Below are positions 22,220 to 33,359 of a stretch of DNA of 64,000 nucleotides, one piece after another (position 1 is the stretch's first letter; the number at the start of each line of letters is the position of its first letter). Under the pieces are notes generated by a model. The model had not been told where the DNA came from, did not search any database, and saw nothing but the letters and a program-made list of their open reading frames with translations. The translations under genes were made by a program, and so were the position numbers. Origin of the DNA: Drosophila persimilis. Taxonomy: Eukaryota > Arthropoda > Insecta > Diptera > Drosophilidae. The DNA lies in contig NW_020825354.1 in NCBI RefSeq assembly GCF_003286085.1, forward strand, positions 930,001-994,000, read 5' to 3'.

Positions 22220-22600
22220 AAGTGCAAGAGAAAGCCTCTCTCTATCTCTCTATCTCTCCCTCTCTTCGTCTTTCTTCGGCCTCAGTGACTGAGTCTCCAG
22301 CTCGAAGTCTCTGCTACGGACTCTCTGCCTTGCCTTTCGCTCTTTCGGTTGATTTTTGGAGCCGAGCCGGGCTTCATTTCAGCCGCTGCAGATTTGGCCA
22401 AATCATTCCGTTGCCAACGTTGTAACTGGAAAACGTGTTCGAACGGATCGCTGTAGCACCTGCCGTACGTCGCGCTGTCGTCATATCGTCTCTGTCGCGA
22501 GTGGTGCATTTTCCGGATGATTTATCGCCACTGCCACTGCCACCGCCCGTGTCCTCCCCCCTCCGGTGTGCCCCTCAGAAGTGAACACTATCCTCGGACT
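22220..22600 (+). promoter_or_regulatory. GAGA/CT-rich, CpG-rich candidate TATA-less promoter
   Basis: CTCTCTCTATCTCTCTATCTCTC (described at 22236-22265) is a GAGA-factor-type cluster. It is followed by an initiator match TCAGTG at 22282-22287 and then by about 250 bp of CpG-rich, unstructured sequence typical of fly 5' UTR exons. No ORF or certain donor follows. The promoter call is inference. Confidence 0.3.
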
Positions 22601-24719
22601 TGAAGTGCGTGACACCTTAGGTTTTTGCCGAGTTTTTGTTTATTTTTTTGGTGTTGCTTTTCATAATCGTTAATCATTGTCGGCAACTATTTATAAATGT
22701 TTGAAATTGAAAAAATTTCATTACCAAGCTACGAAATACAGAAAAAATACGAGATAAATATGATAAGTGTTTGCTGAATCATAACTTTTGGGTGCCAAGA
22801 GGAATACACAGCCAATAGATCGAGAGAGTGGTTATTAATATTCGAAAAGAATTGACAGGTAAGCTTAAGAACACCATAGATATATTTAAAAGTAATTAAA
22901 AAAAATACAAGGAACATTTGAGTACTATTATTACGCTCCTAGAAACAAACCTCGTAGTCCGGCAGTATTTTTCGCAGTCAAAATTTTTGCTATCGATTGC
23001 AAACTCTACAAGTGACTAGGCCTATAATCGTCTCAAATGAACAGGCGAAATGTTGTAAAGGACGCCGATGTTTTAGCCTCAAAAAAGCCTCAATAAAATC
23101 GCAAAAATCATGGTCCCGTCTTAGGGCTTGCAAAACCGGCCATGCCTAAAATCCGCTTGTTCCATTTTGTGTGTTTTAATCGCAATTCTGAGATCAGTTA
23201 TTAAGTTCATACAGTTTGTATTTTCCTGGTTGAGAACATGAAAGCAGAGAGACTGTATTTTCTGGGGATTTTACTAACGTTTTGTTCGAGCCAAGACTGG
23301 ATAATTCTAGTATAAGCTACTACTACTTAATCTCCATTCCTAACAATATACATACATCATTTGCATCACAAACACAATAGATATTTCACATACGAATAAG
23401 TACAGGGTACCTTATCGGACCAATATTGGAATTAATTGTCAAAAACTCATTGTCCAAGGTGCTCTTTCATATTTATAGATTCACATTCAAAGATACTTTA
23501 CCACTGAAAGTCTTTGGCAAGCCTTCTTTTTTCTATTTTTATTTTTATTTTTTAATTTGTGGATAAATGCGCATCGGCTTGATTTTGCTTTGTGCAATTT
23601 TCTTTCGTCTAGCAAAATGTTCATGGTCTATTAATTGCCAGAGCAGCTCATTTTCTTTTATACATATGAATTAACCATATATGCACATATATTTGGCTTT
23701 TATTTTTTATGGTCTCATGTGGGGCCCACACTTCATGTACGAGCATATCGAAAATCAAAATCAAAATCAAAATCATTTTCAGTCAGCTTTGGGCAATGCC
23801 CCATGGCCCGGGGCACTTAGAAATTGCTTTGAGTACGATTGGAGCCGTACGCAATTTTCCATTAAACTTAGTCTAGCTACGGGTTTTTTTGCTGCTGCTG
23901 TTGCATTTGCAGAACAAAAGACTTGGGCAACAAACTTGACTGCGCTTGCGGTTTTGTTGGCTTTGCGATGGGGGCGGGGGCGGTGGCCGTGGCGGCAGGC
24001 GGCAGGCGGGGGCGACAGGTGACAACGCAACGTCTCTATGTGCATTCAGATGGATGACTTTCTCCCTGCCGTTTCGTGCCGTTTCGTACCGAGCCCCAGT
24101 GGCTCCAGCTGCAGACTCTGGTTCTAAGTGCCATTGCTAATAAGCCGCGGGGATTGTTGTTTGGTTTTTTGTTGTCGCTCACTCGAGGGTAGCCAGGGGC
24201 ATGCAGATTCGATGATAGCACACGCTGCGGGCACAACATTCCACTGTGGAAGCTCAGGAAAATGTACAAAATTCTTTGGCTCCCAGGCATCCCCGATCTA
24301 CCATCCTCCAAAAACAATAAAGATGTCTGTCTGAGGAAATTTACAAGTTAATCTATATATATTTGGATTGGACAGAATTTTTGGGAATTAAATATTCCAG
24401 AACCGACCTAGAAATGTTCCAACCGATCTCAACGAAACATATTCATAGTCTTTAGGTAGTTTCATTTAAAAACTGAGCATCAAAGGGTCTAACCTTTGGC
24501 GAACGTATCTCAATTTGGGCGACTCGCTCACTTGGAAAACAGTCTCCAACTCCGACTCCAACTCCGTCAGCGTCTCCGTTTCAGAGACTCTCGTATCCAA
24601 GCTCCAAATGATATTAATTGCCCCTCACACACCCATACCCATACCCATACACTTGGGTACTTAGTTGACTTTCATTGTCTTGACGGTGGGGTTTGTGGGG
24701 GTCTTATTATGCGTCAAGC

Positions 24720-24785
24720 GTACGAGTACGAGTATTTTTATGCTTCATATACATACTGGTACTCGTACTCGTACTCGTACTCGTA
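24720..24785. repeat. Inverted arrays of TACGAG and CTCGTA
   Basis: TACGAGTACGAGTA lies at about 24720-24734 and TACTCGTACTCGTACTCGTA at about 24759-24785. They are reverse complements separated by about 25 bp, so they can fold into a stem. Confidence 0.75.
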
Positions 24786-24916
24786 TGTTTTCTGCCCTGA
24801 CTTTGACTGCAGCTCCAGTTTAATCACACTTTTAACTCCGTTTCACATAATACTAATTTCATAATTTGCACCGCCCAACGCACCACCACCGCCAACAGCA
24901 CCACCAACACCACGAG

Positions 24917-24946
24917 CACCGCACCGCACCGCACCGCACCGCACCG
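24917..24946. repeat. CCGCA pentamer repeat
   Basis: Five to six copies of GCACC/CCGCA in tandem. Confidence 0.85.
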
Positions 24947-27900
24947 GCTGCATACATTTCAGCCGGGCCGGGGCATTTTCACTTTTACACATCGGCACAT
25001 CGGTGGCAACAATGATTAAAATAAATCTCGCCCGTTCATTTTGCATAAGTGGGGACTTTTTCCCAACATTCGCCGATGGGAAATCTTCGCTTCGGGATCG
25101 CTGCCCGAGAAGTACTTCCAAGAATTCCGGAATGGATTGGCGGGTCGCTGGTTGTTGAGTGCTGGGTGCCACCCATCGCTGTCCTAGGCGTTGACATGCC
25201 TCTGAACAAGCTAACTGAGAGTAAAGTTAAGCTAGCGGATCATAATTGCTCCGCCAGAGCTACGACAGAGTACAGGTACTCTGGTACTGGTACTGGAGGA
25301 TAGGCTACAGAAGACCCAGCAGCAGCAGGCGAGGATGGAGGGGCAGCAGAAGCTATCGTGTAACCAGCAACGCAGTCGAGCTCAGGTCCATGATCATGAT
25401 CAAGTTGGGTCTGTTGATGATGTGCGGGTATTTCCACTTGCTCGAGAACCTTGTCTGGCAAAAGTAGCAGAAAGGATTCAGAAGATAACGATAGATTTGT
25501 GGGCTTCGAATAGGTATAAATGCATGTTCAAAGTTGTCATTTATAATATATAAATATTTGGAATACAATACAAAGATATAAGGCTTTGGACCAAGGAAAC
25601 TATGATCTATATAAAGATTGCGAAAACATCTCAGAAAATGTTTCCCACTTCTTTCTTTAAAGAGTTTATTACTGAGACCTTCATTAAAAGATTCTTAAAA
25701 TATAATTTATCCAGCTTTTTTGATGCCCAAGACTGCTATAGAGCTACATTCATGTTATCTATGTAACAGAATAAGATAGATAGAATGAAGGATGATAGAA
25801 TTAAGTAAATATTCTTGGATGCTGTTGCATTTTTCAGTTACTGCTTAACCAGTATTCCTCATTGGTGGTGTACTAAAATTAGTTTAGTGGAAGGTGTACT
25901 TATTATTGTACATATTCACATATTTAAATATTTTTTTATTAAACTAAACTATCAAAGTCTTGTTAAAATCTTGCCAAAGATACTAGCTGCCATACAAAAA
26001 TTAGCTGGGGTCTCTTTTAAAATGGAACCTATCGGGTTGATGCCTTAGTTGAAAGAATCAATAGACTATCGATGGAACCCTGCTAGCTATCGAGGGGCCA
26101 ACTTAAGTTTTAATCATTAAAGCGTATTCTAGAGTATTCAATGGTTCGGTGCTGCTCTGTCAACGCCCTCCCCCTTGGGGTGTCGTTGGTTGTTTTGTTG
26201 TTTTGTTGCCTTGCGGTTGGCAGTTGTGCATCTTTGTGGCTTGTATCTGTCAGCAATAGCTGCAATAGCTGGTACCATATAATCAAAAGCGCAACCCAAA
26301 AACACTGAAAATAAATGCCAGAAAATAACAAATGGCGCGGCCCCACAGTGCAGTGGAAAAGGAAAGGCACACTGGGGCAGAGAGGGGGGGGCGTATAGCG
26401 CAACAAATGGGTATCTTTCGGTTGTATCAAATCAACAGTCTAAGAATGAAAGTTACTGTTACTACTGTGACTGCTGTTGCTTCTGTTGTGGGGAGTACGA
26501 GTACTTGAACAATACAAAACTGAGATGGCTAGAGGCCCCCATCAGCGCCCCTTTTTCTGGGTCTTTTGTCAATGTGAAAATTTATTTATTGCCGAACACA
26601 TCATATTTTTCATTTCTCAGTGCCAATGCCAGTGCCAGTCCTCAGTCCCTAGTCGCCAGTCCCCATACCCTTTTCTTGGGATTGGGGTCTCTTCAGCAAA
26701 CAATTAACATAATTATCAATGGTGTCGGACTTCCATTTGAGCAGCAGCGTCCGTCGACTGCACTTTTCACACTTTCCATGCGGCGCTTTCTGGTTCACAA
26801 TTTGTTGTCTCTTCGCGGCCTTTGTGGCATTTGTCACAGAAATTATGCATAAATTTTGTGTGCGTGCGGGGTTTTTTCCTTCGGTATCTTTCTGCTCGCT
26901 TTCGAATTGGAATCGCTTAGTTTTGATGTTGTCTTTTGATCTTTTGTTGCCATACCAGGCCATTCTGTGGCCCATTGTCAACCCTTCACCTTCGGCCCGG
27001 CGAGAGATTTGGGGAGAGAAAAGCTAAATTGTCACAAGTATCGTAAATTTGGGAGCTTGGCACCAGCCGAACAATGACAAATCGATGACGGAGTCAACAA
27101 ATAAATACCATCCGACATTTATAAACAAATTTGTACCCTACTCCCAGACATTTATTGTAATTGTGTGGCTGGAAAGTGAAACCTCAGACGGGCATCGGTA
27201 ATAATCGGCCTCCCAATAACTCAGCACAATGCCAACAGCTGCCCAATCAATAAAGGGCGGACAAATGTTTCTGTTTGAACTGGAAAACTAGTAACTTTCG
27301 AACGCATTTCGATGCGACATGATCCGATCCAATGCGACATGACATATAATGCGATTAGGCGAAGAAGGCGATCAAATGCTGTGATGGAACGAACGGTTAT
27401 CGAAGATCTTGTGATTTATATAACACTTGTCTGGGACTTCCATTGTGATCAAACATACATCATTGGAGAAGTAGCTAAAGAAATGGCTTTAACTTTGTGG
27501 CTAACGAATTGCTTATTTGGGCCCAAATGAAACAACTTTTAAGAGCTGTCTTTCTATAATCTATACAGATACTATGCAAAGTAGAAGATGTGCTAGATGT
27601 GCAGCTTTTGGCTTTGGCAACTGAATTCCGAATTGGGTTATCTCTTCCGAATGAGAGTTCCAATAATCCTGTAATCCTTTGCCCCTTTTCGACCTGAGGC
27701 TACGCCCGTTGCTATTCCGTTTCTCTGCTAGAGATGCATCGCAGCATCTTCATTCTTGTCATGATGCATCAGTGTCAGGTGTCGGCCGGACAAATCTAAA
27801 TTCCCGTTACCAACTTAGCCACGAATATACGGAGACCCTCTGGCAGTGCCAAAGACACCATAATTCCATGTTTATCCTATATCTTTCCCATTATTTGTGC

Positions 27901-29381
27901 AGGTACATGGCAGTACAGCAGAAATTGAAAAACTGAAAAACCAAAAATGGCAATTGTATAAGCCAGACAGCCAAATTAAAACTTAAGAGATTAAAGGGGC
28001 TATATATCATGGCTACACTCGCATAATCACGACAGGCAATTCAACTAACTTATTCGCTCCCAAGCCTCATCACGATGCTCATGGGGCACGGGGCTTGGGG
28101 CACGGGGCTCGCGGCACGGGGCTTGGGGCTAAGACTAATCCAGCTGGGGTTTCGGGTTCGTGCACTGGAATCTGCTGACCTTTTGTGGCTTGAAGAGTAT
28201 TCAGGTAGTGGCATAGCTTGACCAGACCAGACAGACAGCCTGTCACATCTCAATTGGCGCTTGACCAGAGAAATGGCAAAACACGAGGAGAGAGGAGGCT
28301 CTTGACACCAGCCTCAGTCTCTGCAACAAGTTGTACAAAGCTGATGCTCATGTTTTTGATGGTGCTCATGTTTCTGGTGTTGCTGGATACCGGCTGATGT
28401 TGCAGATTGTTGCAGATTACTGCCGATGATGCTGCCTGTGTCTCTGCTGCTACCTCTGCTGCTGCCTCTGCTGCTGGTCATGTTATCGCCAATGTTGTTG
28501 GTGCCGTTGCCACGCCTCCGGCTGGCCAGTGGTCTCTGTTGCAATTTCTGGTTTTGCTTACATAAAAATCAACAAAAAACATCAAAAAAGAAAGATTATC
28601 ATTTTTCGGGAACTGCCGAAACACACATTTTTGTTGGCAGCTTTGTGGCACTTTAATGACTGAATCCGATCGAGAGGCGAACAAAAAAGTTGTGACTGTC
28701 ATTAAGACGTTGTGACAACGAAACAAAACGAAATTGTTACACCACCTTTGCCTTTGATTCGTGCATACATTACATATTTATATGATATAGTGGTATATGT
28801 GGGGATCCATACTCGTAGCATTGATGGACTGTGGCGGTAGCGGCAGCGGCAGCATCTGGCTGGGACTCCGGTCACTTCCGTGCTCTCCGATCGGGTCACA
28901 GCTTGCGCAAGTTTCCGGCTCCTGCCGCCTGTTGGCCGCCATGGCCAAATGCGAATCACAATTCGAGCTTGTTTTGCCCGCAGTTCACTCTCGTTTTGGC
29001 TTTTACTTTTCGGTCTTCACTTTTACCTCCCGGATGGCTCGGCTTCCCAAACGAAAGCAAACTGCAAATCAACAATAGCAATAACAATAGCAATAGCAAT
29101 GGCCATAATAAAAACCACTTGAGCGGTCAGCAGCAGCCAGCATATTCGGCATGGAAATGGGGAAGATTGGGTCGAAGGGTGGCCCCAGCCCAGCCACTAG
29201 TAGATCATATTCGGATTCGTTCGCAGTCGTAATCATTTCTAAAAAAAGACGTATGTATGCTTTTTTAATGACATAATTAGGCGTTGTTTCGAAAGGTGTT
29301 GCTCTTAACAGACCTCGAGAAGGGCGCTAAACGAGGGAGCTGCGCTCCACTAAATCATTTAACTGCCACTCAGACAGACAG

Positions 29382-29414
29382 AAAAACCAAAACCAAAACC
29401 AAAACCAAAAAAAG
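29382..29414. repeat. AACCAA hexamer repeat
   Basis: About four to five copies of AAAACC followed by an A-rich tail. Confidence 0.85.
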
Positions 29415-30426
29415 ACCGGGTCACCGCCCAGCCTTATTGATTTGACCCGACCGAGGCGCAGACTTTCACTCAATGCAACCGCAATCGGAGCTGGAGACGG
29501 AGTCGGAGTCGGAGTCAGAGTCGTTCATGTTTGTCGTGATTCGCACTCCTGGGCATGCCTGAGAGCAGGCATGTCTGATCGCATAGCATGTACACAGGTA
29601 CGTAGATCCATACACATATACAGTGTTTATTTTAATTCCTAATTTGGAATTACCGAGACGACGCATTCCGTGCTGCACTGCCTGAGATATCATGATTGCA
29701 TTCGGTTGTTTGTTTCTCTTTTTTTTTTTTGTACGATATGATGCTGGGTGATGTCATCCGTTCCCAGGCACGGATGGCCAATTCGGGAGCTTTGGGAGCA
29801 GCACAGATCCGGAGGCGAGCAACGAAATCAATTTTATGTAATTATGTAACTGTTGCTGTCGGCCCCAAAGACGGACGCCGACTCTGATCATCAATCAGTT
29901 GGAGGGCTCATCATTAGCTCACATCTCATCGAAACGTCACACACGAAACGGAGATGCGATCAAATATCCAAAAGATACTCACAGTGCTGAGGTGAGTGAT
30001 GGCTGGACAAGGCCGAAGTATTGATAGGGACCCACAGAAAAGCTCCAGAAATGAGTTTGCAGCATGGAAAGGTGGCGGCGTGCAACATTTCTAGTACAAT
30101 AAATGGGAGTATCCCGCACTTAAGCGACACTAAAATCGAAACGTGTGGTTTTGTCGCATTAATAGCACTGTTGAGCTACTGAGCTTTGTTTGAGATCTAC
30201 AGAGCCGAAGGGATACCGAAGGTTCTCGCTAGATTTACGACGAGAGGATGGCGAGTCTCTTGGCTAATTAGCTCGATCGGTGAACTATTCGGAATGCAAA
30301 AGCAATAAGAGAGTGCTATGTCCAGACTAAATTCAAGGGCATGGCGGCCCTAATGGAAGCGAGAGCGCGTCACAACGAGAAAGCGATGGAAAGAAAGAAA
30401 GACGCCAGAGAACGGCTGCATAGGCT

Positions 30427-30576
30427 GGTCCGCTCCCGCAACGCGCTCTCTTTTCGGGTCTTATTTTGTTCAGTACGGCGGAAAGCTTCGTTCTTCTCTC
30501 TCTCATCAAATATGGCTTCAAAGCGCTCTTAGTGGTGCTGAGCGTAAAATAAGACCCGAAAGAGAGTTAGCGGACC
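30427..30576. repeat. Imperfect hairpin, arms about 45-50 nt, loop about 60 nt
   Basis: GGTCCGCT at 30427-30434 pairs with AGCGGACC at 30569-30576. CTCTCTTTTCGGGTCTTATTTT in the left arm pairs with the run AAAATAAGACCCGAAAGAGAG in the right arm, with small bulges. The stem continues to GTTCAGTAC / GTGCTGAGC. It could be a foldback element or MITE, a hairpin-RNA locus, or a remnant of a local inverted duplication. Confidence 0.75.
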
Positions 30577-32620
30577 ACCTTGTATAATTTCATAATGCAT
30601 ATACGAATATCTATGTTTGTACATTACAATGTGGTTCAATCCAAACAGTGCCATACAAACAAACAATAATATGGATTTACATTACTGCTGGACCACTGGC
30701 TATAATCTATGAAGTATTGGGTAATATTGTTTAGGACTAGATTGGGATGTTAAGACAATGATGATCTAGATCTTCGACTGAATATAGTTAAGGGTCAACT
30801 TGTTCCAAGGAAGTACAATGTGATGTCGGAACCGTACTTTATCTGTTCGATTGAGGGTATCTATTATTACGTTACCTCACGTTAAGTGACGAATACACGT
30901 ATAATATCAGAGCTTCTTCAGTTATTAATTTAGATCAAAGGCTGCTGTTAACCCACAATAGCAGACGCGAAGATCGCACTCCGATCATGCCTTCCTGTTG
31001 TGGACACCTGCAAAGCAAGTCACCAACCAAATGGATAACAATTTGAGCTGAAATTGATGGCGAGCGAGTACGTTCAACCTACAGCTGGCTACAGCTGGCA
31101 ATGCCTGCCGGTGCCACTTCCATTTCCATTTCCACTTGTTAGCCAAGTTTATTGTCGATCCATTAGCGTTGTATTGCTGCGAGCCATTCCATTTGATTTC
31201 GAGAGCAAATGCCAATCGGCAGCCCCGATCCCCATTCAAAGCCCCAGCCAAATAAAAGTTCAATGGCTACAAAGGCGAACTCATCTTGGAAAATTGATTT
31301 GCAGTTTGCTTGATTGCCAGGCATCAGGCACCACCTTGGTGGCATTCATTTTCAATGGCTTCTTGCTCCTCCTCCTGCAGGCTCCATCTCCGTTAGACCG
31401 CGGACAGGCACCCAAATTGCTTTTAGCTTAATGAAGCTGCCACCACTTGCAGCAACAGTGATTTCCAGCAATAGCCATTGATGAATTGCAAGTCTTGCGG
31501 TTGCCGCGTCCGCATGGAATGCGCACACTTTGTCTTTTGTCGAGGACACGTTGGCCACCACACGTCTTGGCGCAGCCATCCATGGCAATATGGTGAAACA
31601 GTTGGATATTTTGGCCTTACGTGCAACTTATATACTGGGTGTATGGCGCATAGCAATAGCCATGGAGAAATGGTAAATTGATTCTAGTCCGGGCCAACCT
31701 ACCATAGATATTCTTAGGTTGAAAAACACCCAAGAACTGGAGGCTTTTAGTGAGTATTTTAGTGCGTATGTGCGTATCATATATCGGTACCAATGAGACT
31801 GGATATGGGTATGTGAGGGCCGTGGCACCGCTCTAGAGACCTTATGATTTAATTGGCCAGATAAAAGTGTGGCTTATGTAGAGTCAGAACAAATCAACAC
31901 ACAATACCCAACCAATACTCGTATCGAGGCTGACTTTCGCTTTCGTCATTTGGAATTTGAACAATGGAATCTATTCTATTGGAAAGAATGCCTCAATATT
32001 TTCTCTGCGGTGTCCAATGAATTCGTTGATGAATAGCAAACAGACGGAATGGAATAAGTCTCCATTGAACGCTTTGTATAGCAGAATCCGACGAGGGTCG
32101 AGGGCAGGGCTGATTGGTATGGGATTGGTAATGCTCTCCCTGGCGGGGCCCATTGGCAGGCAGACGAATCTAAATAGCAGCAGCAAACAACAAAAAACAC
32201 CAAAATATAACATTAATTTCACTTTCTTTGCAGCAAGTTGAAGCGTTGTTGTAATTGCTGTTGTTGCTGCCACTGCTGCACGCTCCGGTGTCTTTGTACC
32301 CCCCCATTGTTGTGGCAGCGACAAGACAAGATCCAAAGCTGGGCGGCTGCCTCAGGTTTATTGACTGCGCGTCGTCTATGCAATTAACTTAAAGTTTTTT
32401 TTCCTTCTCTTGTTTGCGCCTCAATGGGCCGCAGTCGGTCCGACCGACCAGGGGCAGCCAGGTGGGGCAGGTGTGGCAGGTGGGGCAGGTGTGACGGAGA
32501 CTGACTGAACCGAAACATAAGCATCAGCTGCCTGAACAATTTTTTATAGGCTGAGCTTTTCAGAGGCAGCTGCCAGCTGGCATGGCATGGCCCAATGCAC
32601 CGGAGGGCAGCAACACCCAT

Positions 32621-32661
32621 CTGACACTGACACTGACACTGAGACTGAGACTGGGACTGAC
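32621..32661. repeat. CACTGA/GAGACTG hexamer repeat
   Basis: CTGACA units grade into GAGACTG units over about 40 bp. Confidence 0.8.
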
Positions 32662-33122
32662 TCTAAGGAGGCGTCTCGAGCCACTTGTGGCACACATATT
32701 TTCACCCAGCAATTAGGCTGTTGCCCCATGCCCCACTCCATGAACGGTGCAATCAATAACGAGCACATATTTTGTTGCTTTATTTTCAATTCAATTCAAT
32801 AATACATTAATAAACTCACAGATATTTCACAAGATTGTGTCCCTGTTTATCCAGTTTTTTTTTCAGTTACGTTACAACAATTTAAAGAGTTCTTTTCGGG
32901 AAAGACAGTTGTTGGAATGCTTCAATGTCTGCTTGTTTACTTGGTGTACATTTGGAGTTTAAAATAGCCTCAGCTTCAATTATTGAAGCGAAAATGTTCT
33001 ACTACATGTATAATTATGTTATATGTACTTGGAAATTGATTAAATCAATTCCGTAATTTAAATCGGACGTTTTTTGAGAGAGCACAGTCATCTCGTAATG
33101 TGTATAATCGAAAAAAAAATGA

Positions 33123-33128
33123 TTTATT
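33123..33128 (-). terminator. Possible poly(A) signal of the helicase gene
   Basis: AATAAA on the minus strand about 235 bp after the helicase stop codon; the nearest canonical hexamer. Confidence 0.4.
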
Positions 33129-33359
33129 ACTGATGTAACTGAATTAATAATTAAGGTCTCTTTGACTCTTTTTGGGACAAACAAGAAGATACTAACATAT
33201 TTAGATATTCATGCAATGCAGAATGTTATCAAATCAAATGTGTGTGGGACGTGAAATTGCAGACAAAATGAACGATAGTTTTGCAATTAAGTGTACAAAT
33301 AATAGAACGAGTCAGTCTTAATCGAAAAAAAAATATCACAGAAACTAAACATACGTGAC

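Larger units (their letters stand above)
20760..33120. other. 12.4-kb region without recognisable protein genes
   Basis: All ORFs are short, scattered over six frames and without domains. Notable contents are a GAGA/CT-rich then CpG-rich segment at about 22220-22600, TACGAG/CTCGTA arrays at 24720-24785, a CCGCA array at 24917-24946, an ACCAAA array at 29382-29414, an imperfect hairpin at 30427-30576 and a CACTGA array at 32621-32661. It may hold enhancers or non-coding transcripts. Confidence 0.5.
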
